A DNA stretch of 64,000 nucleotides from Saxidomus purpurata (lineage: Eukaryota > Mollusca > Bivalvia > Venerida > Veneridae), in assembly GCA_022818135.1 (NCBI GenBank), contig JAFMSR010000013.1, forward strand, positions 23,520,207 to 23,584,206, read 5' to 3'. This document shows, in pieces, positions 14,153 to 20,814 of the stretch. Position 1 is the first letter of the stretch, and each line of letters begins with the position of its first letter. The position numbers and the translations under genes are program-made. Under the pieces are notes generated by a model. That model saw nothing but the letters and a program-made list of their open reading frames with translations, made no database searches and had not been told where the DNA came from.

Positions 14153-14394
14153 AAAGACCTGGCCCTGTGCTTATATTAGTTTCTTGAGCACAATCTCGTG
14201 CTCAGCAGACAATAATGCTCAAGTAATACGAGGCAAAGTTATATTTACTTGCAAAGTCAGGTTTAATATAAAGATACATAACATTAAGAACAAACCTTCT
14301 GATTATTGTTATGGAACCTTACATTGTAAAAAGATATAACTTGACTTGATTTCATATTACTTGATCGTGATCTTGTGTTGAGCAGGAGATTGTG
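14153..14394. mobile_element. MITE, left part (interrupted by the Polinton)
   Basis: Left part of a miniature inverted-repeat element whose right end lies at 20731-20766. The left arm from 14153 (AAAGACCTGGCCCTGTGC, then TTTCTTGAGCACAATC) matches the reverse complement of the right arm (AAAGTACTGGTCCCGTGC, then TTTCTTGAACACAAT). The match continues across the integration point into this segment's 3' end, giving TIRs of roughly 60 bp. Without the Polinton and one TSD copy the element would be about 280 bp. No coding capacity; superfamily not determined. Confidence 0.75.
14389..14394. repeat. Target-site duplication, left copy
   Basis: ATTGTG immediately precedes the element terminus AGTAGTATAGGGG and is identical to 20725-20730. 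A 6-bp duplication is the hallmark of Maverick/Polinton integration by a retroviral-type integrase. Confidence 0.95.
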
Positions 14395-14403
14395 AGTAGT
14401 ATA

Positions 14404-14419
14404 GGGGCCGGTTGGCCCC
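14404..14419. repeat. Terminal hairpin of the left TIR
   Basis: GGGGCC-GGTT-GGCCCC can form a 6-bp GC stem with a 4-base loop, nine bases in from the element end. The right end has the same stem at 20699-20715 with a 5-base loop, the only length difference in the first ~30 bases. Confidence 0.8.
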
Positions 14420-14426
14420 AAACAAT

Positions 14427-14436
14427 GCGCATGCGC
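14427..14436. promoter_or_regulatory. Perfect NRF1-type palindrome, left TIR
   Basis: GCGCATGCGC matches the core of the animal NRF1 binding consensus. The same 10-mer lies at 20682-20691, mirrored 33-34 bases in from the right end. Factor binding is inferred from the motif only. Confidence 0.55.
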
Positions 14437-14570
14437 GGTGGCCATTTTGAATGACGTCACAGCGCGGCGGCCATGTTGAATGACGTCACAGCGCGGCGGC
14501 CATGTTGAATGACGTCACAGCGTGGCGGCCATGTTGAATGACGTCACAGCGTGGCGGCCATTTTGAATTT
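14437..14570 (+). repeat. Left subterminal array of 29-bp CRE/YY1-like units
   Basis: Four full 29-bp units plus a partial fifth. Each full unit has a GGCGGCCATGTTGAA-like half containing the YY1 core CCATNTT and a palindromic CRE, TGACGTCA, at 14452, 14481, 14510 and 14539. The spacing is exactly 29 bp. The first and last units have CCATTTT, the inner ones CCATGTT. The array probably acts as a promoter or enhancer, or as a binding platform for replication or transposition factors. Confidence 0.85.
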
Positions 14571-15779
14571 ATTTTTAGAATAACGTCAGAAGTTTATTGT
14601 TAAAATGACATTAGAGTTAAATTTTTAGAATGACCTTATGTACTATGTTAGAAAATTGTTCCCGGAAGTATGCAGAGCTGACTTGTATACTCGATCTAGG
14701 GCGTGATCGCGGACATTGAAGGTCAGGTCCTTGGCCCTAGACGGGGAGAATAGGTGATGAATTAAACAAAATATACAGTAAAAATAAGAGTAGATAATAC
14801 GTTGATATAACTAATGATATAGATCTTTTATTACGGATAAAAAATACTTTGGTTAATAATCAAATTTTAAGTACGAAAATTTACTTACGATGTTTCCTCC
14901 TCGGCGTTCACTGACAAAATGACTTCAATCATGAGTGTACAATCCCTTAATGCGCATGCTCGGACCCGTTTTTACAATGACTTCATAAGCTATATTTAGA
15001 TAAGGTCATGAGTGCATCAAACGTGATCAAACATGTCAATGTTAATCCCCTTAAAGTAGACACAAGGTTAGCGTTTGTTTATTTAAGAGCGGATACATTG
15101 ACAATGGCCTATTGAAATGTCAATGTTAATCCCCATTAAAGTGACCACAGTCATTAGCAAATACTTCTTTTTGTCGTAAATACTAAGGATTAAAAAAATT
15201 CATGGTAACGGATTAAAATTGTTCAATTTTGACGATTTTATAGCGAAATAACGTTATAAAGGCAAAACTTATAGAAACGAATATTTTGCGTTATAAAACT
15301 ATGTAGGCCCCAAGGATACTGTCTAAAGTAAAGATAGGTTCTGGAAAGTCTATGTTGACCGTTTTAATCCCGCAGCAGTTTTGATAAGTAACAGTAGACT
15401 TAATATTGACAAAACGGTTTTTCCCTTTTCGTGCCACAGTTTCTATTCATCAATATTGAGACGTTAATGTCATGTGATAGAATCCATAAAAAGCTTTCAT
15501 TTGCGTCCCCCATTCTCGTTTCAATTTTTAGCCGTTCTCGAGTTATGACGTAACAGCGATTTTTAAACTTTTTTCAAAACTCTCTTTTAAGCATGTAAAA
15601 TAGGTAGCTTTGGAAAGATCTCGTCGAGCAGATTCAGAAAATGTCTACTTTTACAGGTCTTTGATGGTTTTTGACGAAGATATCGGCGTTAAAAGATATT
15701 TGTGACGTCACCTTTTGGCGCTAAATTTGAATTTGACGACTAAAATTTTGAAAATACTATATCTTCCTTATTTATGAAC

Positions 15780-16020
15780 CGATTTAAATGATCTTGGTAT
15801 CAAATGAAAGCTCTGAACGTGTCCTTTTTACAATGACACTCGGACCGGAAGTGTAGTCAATCATGCGTAAAACTGGAGGTTTTATTCTTAATTTTGACCA
15901 CAAAAAGTTGTGTTTGGTATCATATGAAAGGCTTTAAAGAGTATTATTGACTTATAGTCTCAAAAAGAACTTGAGGTCACTCATGCGTAAAATACGTCAA
16001 AAAATATGCATACCCGATCA
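15780..16020 (+). repeat. 120-bp tandem pair inside the left TIR
   Basis: GGTATCAAATGAAAG at 15796 recurs as GGTATCATATGAAAG at 15916, and TCATGCGTAAAA at 15861 recurs at 15981. Both pairs are exactly 120 bp apart, so this is a diverged tandem duplication. The right TIR carries the same pair inverted, at about 19080-19320. Confidence 0.75.
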
Positions 16021-16189
16021 TCTTGCTATCCAAAATGGTAATGAACGAATACCCGATTGAAGTAACGATATAAAAGAGTAAAGTCAACTTTTTGATTGGT
16101 CAGTTTTAAAAATTTTGATTAGCTCACAGTCCTACATTTTGACAACAATAGTTGGCTAAGGAAGGAGACTACGCCTCCTTCTCTTTTGC

Positions 16190-16240
16190 AGCCGCCGACA
16201 CCCGCCGCCGTCCCTACCGCCGCCGCCACCGCCGCCGCCT
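16190..16240. repeat. (CCG)-rich trinucleotide tract at the inner left TIR edge
   Basis: An imperfect CCG/CCA triplet tract. The mirrored tract on the right (18802-18895) is nearly twice as long, so the tracts have changed length independently since the arms were made identical. The 64-residue minus-strand frame over this tract has no support. Confidence 0.85.
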
Positions 16241-16374
16241 CCATAAAAGGAGGAGGAGAAAAAAGGTAAGGTAGGGAATAGGACAGTATATAAATAGACA
16301 AAGAACTATACATAGCAGTTTACATTTTATTCACATAATAACCATGATTTAAAACAATGCTCTGACATATACGT
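16241..16374. other. 3' flank of the protease gene
   Basis: A short spacer between the left TIR and the protease stop codon. It contains an A/G-rich stretch, a plus-strand TATATAAATAG at about 16287 that looks like a TATA box facing into the genes antisense, and the minus-strand poly(A) signal described separately. Confidence 0.5.
16326..16331 (-). terminator. Poly(A) signal downstream of the protease
   Basis: AATAAA on the minus strand, 44 bases past the protease stop codon. This is the expected place for 3'-end formation of a transcript reading through the gene cluster. It supports eukaryotic transcription of the minus-strand genes, although the hexamer is common in AT-rich DNA. Confidence 0.5.
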
Positions 16375-16824
16375 TTAGTATCTGTTATGTCGGTGTCTTT
16401 TTTTAAGCAGTCTCATCATTTTAGACACAATTGAATGATCATTCCGCTTCTTTTGACGCGGATTGAATTCCTTTATAATGTCCTTCATGGTTTTCCCTCG
16501 AGATCTTTTGATGACATAATACGCACAATACAGTTCACAGACGTTAGACGTAGCTCGTTGTATTTGTCCAGAGTACATTAGATATTTCTTGGTGAGTATC
16601 TTTTCAAATCCTACGCCGTAGCTTTCCGGTCTGTTTCCTATTGAGTCAAAATATTCGTAAGGTCCACGCTTTGGGAAATAAAACGCCACCCAATGTTTAC
16701 CGGGTCCTTGGCTAGTGTCTGTGTTTGCAATAACAAATTGTCCTTTTTTAACTTTGACTTGATCAGAGGTACATACGGTTACTGGATATCCAAGGAGAAT
16801 AGCGGCCAGTTGATAATTGTTCAT
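16375..16824 (-). CDS. Adenain-like cysteine protease (Polinton PRO)
   Basis: 149 residues starting at ATG 16824. The adenovirus-protease/Ulp1-type catalytic pattern is in order: His44 in GKHWVAFYF, acidic Asp60 in EYFDSIG, Gln89 (oxyanion hole) and nucleophile Cys96 in NVCELYCAYY. The Gln-to-Cys spacing is 7, as in adenain. In relatives this enzyme matures virion proteins; here the capsid substrates are not encoded by the element. The C-terminus is strongly basic (KKRHRHNRY). Oddity: the residue after Cys96 is Glu, where the family nearly always has Gly, so activity should be tested rather than assumed. It is short for the family (adenain is about 200 residues) but the core is complete. It starts 3 bases after the upstream 131-residue gene ends, which suggests joint expression. 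It is the last gene before the left TIR. Confidence 0.9.
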   Translation of the reverse strand: MNNYQLAAILLGYPVTVCTSDQVKVKKGQFVIANTDTSQGPGKHWVAFYFPKRGPYEYFDSIGNRPESYGVGFEKILTKKYLMYSGQIQRATSNVCELYCAYYVIKRSRGKTMKDIIKEFNPRQKKRNDHSIVSKMMRLLKKRHRHNRY

Positions 16825-16827
16825 TGC

Positions 16828-17223
16828 TTAATATTTGTACTTGCTCCAGTCGATAATCTGTTTGTTTTCTGTAGGAAATTTCTTACGCTGTTGTTTAGCC
16901 GCATTATAACCGCTTTCCGCATCAGTGCCTTCATAATATGACGAATTTTTCTTTTGTAGACGTTTTACCTCGGACTGTGCGATTGCTACTGCTTGGGCAA
17001 CTGGGGTCACTAAATTTACAATGGGTTTTTCCTGCTGTTGCTGAGCTTCCATTTCTTTTAGTTTTCTGTATTTATTACCACTACCCACGAAATATCGTCC
17101 CATATGATCCGCTGTTACGTAACCGTCTTTTAAATCTTTAAGATGCTGATACCATTTCTCCGGGTCCGGTACATAGGGTACCCATTTTTGCTGTTTATTA
17201 TCGTACACTTCTATGGAACCCAT
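16828..17223 (-). CDS. Unknown 131-residue Polinton accessory protein
   Basis: Starts at ATG 17223 and stops 3 bases before the protease start. I do not recognise a named family with certainty. Residues 1-50 look like a compact domain with spaced aromatics: EVYD at 5-8, Trp14, PDPEKW at 19-24, Tyr25, DGY at 33-35, and a GRYFVGSG block at 42-49. A charged Lys/Glu/Gln helix-like stretch follows at 50-66 (four Gln at 61-64), then a small hydrophobic segment at about 67-86 (VTPVAQAVAIAQ), and a Lys/Tyr-rich basic tail. There is no signal peptide or clear membrane segment. Its place between ATPase and protease in a virus-like element suggests a virion or assembly protein, such as one of the small unassigned Polinton proteins. 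That role is inferred from context only. Confidence 0.8.
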   Translation of the reverse strand: MGSIEVYDNKQQKWVPYVPDPEKWYQHLKDLKDGYVTADHMGRYFVGSGNKYRKLKEMEAQQQQEKPIVNLVTPVAQAVAIAQSEVKRLQKKNSSYYEGTDAESGYNAAKQQRKKFPTENKQIIDWSKYKY

Positions 17224-17268
17224 ATTTGCGTTTTGAAAGTTAAGGAACGTCGATCCTTCTTACCATGT

Positions 17269-17439
17269 TTATTCACCATCCGATTCATGATCGTTATCAC
17301 CTTCATTGTTATCCGCTGTTGGATACTCTTCCTTGTTTTCATGATTGGGCCATAATTTATTAAACAGGTCTTTTCTTAGTTTAACGGCTTGTCGAATAGA
17401 TTCTGTGACACTCATGTCATGTTGATGTTTTAGTTTCAT
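17269..17439 (-). CDS. Short 56-residue ORF, possibly the tail of a broken gene
   Basis: ATG at 17439, stop at 17271-17269. The product begins with a basic helix-like half (SIRQAVKLRKDLFNKLW at about 14-30) and ends in a very acidic tail (EGDNDHESDGE). A second in-frame ATG is at residue 9. It overlaps, in another frame, a 41-codon open stretch (17542-17417) whose composition also looks protein-like (LRKKLRQNYARFLIDFCELQ). The two may be pieces of one gene separated by a frameshift, or this short frame may be the gene itself. No family recognised. Confidence 0.35.
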   Translation of the reverse strand: MKLKHQHDMSVTESIRQAVKLRKDLFNKLWPNHENKEEYPTADNNEGDNDHESDGE

Positions 17440-17546
17440 AGACGACTGAAGAATCGTTGCTTAGGATCGTCTGCAACTCGCAAAAATCAATCAAAAATCG
17501 GGCATAATTTTGTCTCAGTTTCTTTCTTAATTGAGGCAATCTTCAT
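17417..17546 (-). pseudogene. Open stretch without its own start, overlapping the 56-residue ORF
   Basis: Between the ATPase stop (17588) and the 56-residue ORF, an ATG at 17546 opens a frame of only 19 codons. The neighbouring frame stays open from 17542 to 17417 without a good start. Two small indels would be needed to join these frames to the ORF downstream. This is compatible with a decayed small gene; sequencing error or chance are also possible. Confidence 0.3.
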
Positions 17547-17587
17547 TAGCAGTGCGATGATAAGCTTCTGGAAAGTTTGTCCTTCAT

Positions 17588-18694
17588 CTATATAGCGTTG
17601 ACTTTAGCTTTAAACTGCTCCATATGTGATTGTCTGAGCGGTTCCTGAAAACGCTTATCCCAAATGTCACTACGTGTGCGCTCTTCTTTGAGGTCCTCTT
17701 TTATACGTTTACCTGGAGGTTCCGTGAACAAAGGTCGATTCGCTAGAGAGAGACTGTTATTACTTTCATTCATTGAATTCATATCATCATAATCATCATC
17801 ATCATCACCACCATTATCATCATACTCACTATCATCACTATCACTACCATCACTATCCTTTATTTCATTCCTGGCAGACCAGTTTTCTTTGCCACTAAAG
17901 TAGTTTTCTGGTTTAAATTCACTCTCTGTTAGTTTTCTCTTTTTCGGATTGTTTCCGTCAAAAATGTTATCGCGTAAACTGTCTTGTTCTGGTGTGCTTG
18001 ATTTCAGGTCTATTACCAAATAACCATGTGGACTTGTTGTCGCTTGTTCAAACCGTTTCATAAAAATGTTACTGGACGAGGGGTAAATTCGTCTTGCCAA
18101 TGTTGCTACTTGCTGTCTGTCAATAGGATTATTAAACAACACCAGATACTGCGTATTTAAAGCGATATCTCTGCAGGCCTTTCCTTGAGGAAACAAATTT
18201 TGATTGAGATATACGATAGATATGTTTCTGTGGTGACTGCCCTTGGTAAATAGATCGGCAATTCTTGGATCGCATTTAGCTTCGGCCATCAAATCGTCAA
18301 AAACCAAAAGGTTCCTTTTACTGATGTTAATGTACTCTGAACTGTTTAAGTGATCAGGGATACCCTGCACAAATTCGATCCCGGGTATTTTACGCTGAAG
18401 TTCATCGTACAGAGGTTGCCATTGCCCAAAACACCATATGATACGTTTAGGTAGAGGATGTACGAGATTTGAAAAGAGTAGTTTTCTGGTCCATTCAGTT
18501 TTTCCACTACCGCTAGGTCCTGAAACGACCATAGAAAACGGATGTTGAAATGTCATCTTGCTTGAAGTTTTCGATATTTCCAATGATGATGAGTAACCCC
18601 CATCGTCTTTGTCACTCCCATGTAAATTACGTTGATGTCTCAGCATAACGTCACGCCTAGAGAATGACTGTTGACAAATAGGACACTGTTTCAT
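17588..18694 (-). CDS. A32/FtsK-like packaging ATPase with N-terminal C2H2 zinc finger
   Basis: 368 residues from ATG 18694. The frame is open a little further upstream but only through TTG and other non-ATG codons, so the ATG just before the zinc finger is chosen. Order: C2H2 finger (Cys4, Cys7, His20, His25); linker; Walker A GPSGSGKT at 59-66; Walker B NLLVFDDLM with LLVFDD at 129-134; a conserved polar YLNQNLF strand at about 162-168; and an arginine-rich NPIDRQQVATLARR stretch at about 189-202. A low-complexity Asp/Ser-rich segment spans about 283-310, followed by a basic-acidic tail. The family pumps DNA into capsids in Polintons, virophages and large DNA viruses. Here no capsid gene accompanies it. 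It is the first gene of the minus-strand cluster, 41 bases upstream of the small broken gene. The reading frame is intact. Confidence 0.93.
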   Translation of the reverse strand: MKQCPICQQSFSRRDVMLRHQRNLHGSDKDDGGYSSSLEISKTSSKMTFQHPFSMVVSGPSGSGKTEWTRKLLFSNLVHPLPKRIIWCFGQWQPLYDELQRKIPGIEFVQGIPDHLNSSEYINISKRNLLVFDDLMAEAKCDPRIADLFTKGSHHRNISIVYLNQNLFPQGKACRDIALNTQYLVLFNNPIDRQQVATLARRIYPSSSNIFMKRFEQATTSPHGYLVIDLKSSTPEQDSLRDNIFDGNNPKKRKLTESEFKPENYFSGKENWSARNEIKDSDGSDSDDSEYDDNGGDDDDDYDDMNSMNESNNSLSLANRPLFTEPPGKRIKEDLKEERTRSDIWDKRFQEPLRQSHMEQFKAKVNAI

Positions 18695-18801
18695 TGGTTC
18701 TCGAAATGCAAACAAGCTTGTTATGATAAAAAGAGACTGATAGGTTCTTACATTATGTTTGTCATTCTTACGCTTTTAACTAAAACTTGTCGCAGAAAAA
18801 A
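18695..18801. other. 5' flank of the ATPase gene
   Basis: About 100 bases between the ATPase start and the right TIR. On the minus strand it holds an upstream short frame (ATGACAAACATAATGTAA). No TATA box is visible, so the promoter probably lies in the TIR. Confidence 0.4.
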
Positions 18802-18806
18802 CGGCG

Positions 18807-18840
<34 letters not shown>

Positions 18841-18895
18841 CGGCGGCGGCCTAGGGCGGCGGCGGTAGGGGCGGCGGCGGGGGTGGCGGCGGCTG
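18802..18895. repeat. (GGC)-rich trinucleotide tract at the inner right TIR edge
   Basis: An imperfect GGC/GGT triplet tract of about 94 bases, interrupted by CTAGGG and TAGGGG. It is longer than its counterpart at 16190-16240. The poly-glycine plus-strand frame across it is an artefact of the repeat. Confidence 0.9.
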
Positions 18896-20521
18896 CAAAA
18901 GAGAAGGAGGCGTGGTCTCCTTCCTTAGCCAACTATTGTTGTCAAAATGTAGGACTGTGAGCTAATCAAAATTTTTAAAACTGACCAATCAAAAAGTTGA
19001 CTTTACTCTTTTATATCGTTACTTCAATCGGGTATTCGTTCATTACCATTTTGGATAGCAAGATGATCGGGTATGCATATTTTTTGACGTATTTCACGCA
19101 TGAGTGACCTCAAGTTTTTTTTGAGACTATAAGTCAATAATACTCTTTAAAGCCTTTCATATGATACCAAACACAACTTTTTGTGGTCAAAATTAAGAAT
19201 AAAACCTCCAGTTTTACGCATGATTGACTACACTTCCGGTCCGAGTGTCATTGTAAAAAGGACACGTTCAGAGCTTTCATTTGATACCAAGATCATTTAA
19301 ATCGGTTCATAAATAAGGAAGATATAGTATTTTCAAAATTTTAGTCGTCAAATTCAAATTTAGCGCCAAAAGGTGACGTCACAAATATCTTTTAACGCCG
19401 ATATCTTCGTCAAAAACCATCAAAGACCTGTAAAAGTAGACATTTTCTGAATCTGCTCGACGAGATCTTTCCAAAGGTACCTATTTTACATGCTTAAAAG
19501 AGAGTTTTGAAAAAAGTTTAAAAATCGCTGTTACGTCATAACTCGAGAACGGCTAAAAATTGAAACGAGAATGGGGGACGCAAATGAAAGCTTTTAATTG
19601 GATTCTATCACATGACATTAACGTCTCAATATTGATGAATAGAAACTGTGGCACGAAAAGGGAAAAACCGTTTTGTCAATATTAAGTCTACTGTTACTTA
19701 TCAAAACTGCTGCGGGATTTCTTAAAACGGTCAACATAGACTTTCCAGAACCTATCTTTACTTTAGACAGTATCCTTGGGGCCTACATAGTTTTATAACG
19801 CAAAATATTCGTTTCTATAAGTTTTGCCTTTATAACGTTATTTCGCTATAAAATCGTCAAAATTGAACAATTTTAATCCGTTACCATGAATTTTTTTAAT
19901 CCTTAGTATTCACGACAAAAAGAAGTATTTGCTAATGACTGTGGTCACTTTAATGGGGATTAACATTGACATTTCAATAGGCCATTGTCAATGTATCCGC
20001 TCTTAAATAAACAAACGCTAACCTTGTGTCTACTTTAAGGGGATTAACATTGACATGTTTGATCACGTTTGATGTACTCATGACCTTATCTAAATATAGC
20101 TTATGAAGTCATTGTAAAAACGGGTCCGAGCATGCGCATTAAGGGATTGTACACTCATGATTGAAGTCATTTTGTCAGTGAACGCCGAGGAGGAAACATC
20201 GTAAGTAAATTTTCGTACTTAAAATTTGATTATTAACCAAAGTATTTTTTATCCGTAATAAAAGATCTATATCATTAGTTATATCAACGTATTATCTACT
20301 CTTATTTTTACTGTATATTTTGTTTAATTCATCACCTATTCTCCCCGTCTAGGGCCAAGGACCTGACCTTCAATGTCCGCGATCACGCCCTAGATCGAGT
20401 ATACAAGTCAGCTCTGTATACTTCCGGGAACAATTTTCTAACATAGTACATAAGGTCATTCTAAAAATTTAACTCTAATGTCATTTTAACAATAAACTTC
20501 TGACGTTATTCTAAAAATAAA

Positions 20522-20681
20522 TTCAAAATGGCCGCCGCGCTGTGACGTCATTCAACATGGCCGCCGCGCTGTGACGTCATTCAACATGGCCGCCGCGCTG
20601 TGACGTCATTCAACATGGCCGCCGCGCTGTGACGTCATTCAACATGGCCATCGCGCTGTGACGTCATTCAAAATGGCCACC
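20522..20681 (-). repeat. Right subterminal array of 29-bp CRE/YY1-like units
   Basis: Five full units with TGACGTCA at 20543, 20572, 20601, 20630 and 20659, one more than the left arm. The GGCCGCC part is changed to GGCCATC and GGCCACC in the two outermost units. Confidence 0.85.
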
Positions 20682-20691
20682 GCGCATGCGC
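20682..20691. promoter_or_regulatory. Perfect NRF1-type palindrome, right TIR
   Basis: GCGCATGCGC, the mirror of 14427-14436, placed between the 29-bp array and the terminal hairpin. Confidence 0.55.
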
Positions 20692-20698
20692 ATTGTTT

Positions 20699-20715
20699 GG
20701 GGCCAAACCGGCCCC
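20699..20715. repeat. Terminal hairpin of the right TIR
   Basis: GGGGCC-AAACC-GGCCCC, the same stem as at the left end with a loop one base longer. Confidence 0.8.
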
Positions 20716-20724
20716 TATACTACT

Positions 20725-20730
20725 ATTGTG
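20725..20730. repeat. Target-site duplication, right copy
   Basis: ATTGTG directly follows the terminal CTATACTACT and is identical to 14389-14394. Confidence 0.95.
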
Positions 20731-20766
20731 TTCAAGAAACTTTTATAAGCACGGGACCAGTACTTT
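20731..20766. mobile_element. MITE, right end (interrupted by the Polinton)
   Basis: Outer part of the right TIR of the host MITE (TTCAAGAAAC, AAGCACGGGACCAGTACTTT). It is inverted relative to 14153-14187. The rest of this TIR lies on the other side of the Polinton at the end of 14153-14394. Confidence 0.75.
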
Positions 20767-20814
20767 AACTATTATCTTCTTAAGAATTGCAAACTTTCTC
20801 ACATAAAGAGACGT

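Larger units (their letters stand above)
14395..16240 (+). repeat. Left terminal inverted repeat of the Polinton
   Basis: About 1,846 bp, inverted relative to about 18802-20724. In the stretches compared by eye the arms differ by only occasional single bases and a few small indels, for example a 4-base difference near 15368. From the tip inward: a terminal hairpin, an NRF1-type palindrome, 29-bp tandem units, an 18-bp word (ATGTCAATGTTAATCCCC) repeated at 15033 and 15117, and a 120-bp tandem pair at about 15780-16020. The inner end is a (CCG)-rich tract at 16190-16240. No open frame of note. Confidence 0.93.
14395..20724 (-). mobile_element. Miniature Maverick/Polinton element, 6.33 kb, genes on minus strand
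   Basis: A complete element: 5'-AG and CT-3' termini, a 6-bp ATTGTG target duplication, and long TIRs (14395 to about 16240, and about 18802 to 20724). The core is only about 2.55 kb. It encodes a packaging ATPase, an unknown 131-residue protein and an adenain-type protease, plus one short doubtful gene, all on the minus strand. Autonomous Polintons are typically 15-20 kb and also carry polymerase B, integrase and major/minor capsid genes; none of these is found here on either strand. It is therefore a non-autonomous derivative that needs replication, integration and capsid functions from elsewhere. The three main genes are intact and the TIRs nearly identical, which suggests a young insertion or TIR homogenisation. 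Confidence 0.95.
18802..20724 (-). repeat. Right terminal inverted repeat of the Polinton
   Basis: About 1,923 bp, the inverse of 14395-16240. It is longer than the left arm mainly because of the expanded GGC tract and one extra 29-bp subterminal unit. Scattered single-base differences are seen, for example tgcagagc on the left against tacagagc on the right. Confidence 0.93.

Noticed and set aside
16119..16313. Minus-strand 64-codon Ala/Pro-rich frame
   Set aside because: It comes from the CCG tract at the inner TIR edge, and no start context or conservation is visible.
16693..17355. Plus-strand frames of 67-82 codons
   Set aside because: They are antisense to the protease and the 131-residue gene, which have clear motifs or tight gene spacing in the other direction.
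18671..18868. Plus-strand 65-codon frame with a poly-glycine end
   Set aside because: It runs antisense to the ATPase start and into the GGC triplet tract of the TIR; the glycine run is purely the repeat.
14395..20724. Reading the element as an endogenous adenovirus or virophage fragment
   Set aside because: Protease and ATPase alone would fit several virus groups, but the AG/CT termini and 6-bp target duplication are specific to Maverick/Polinton-type integration.
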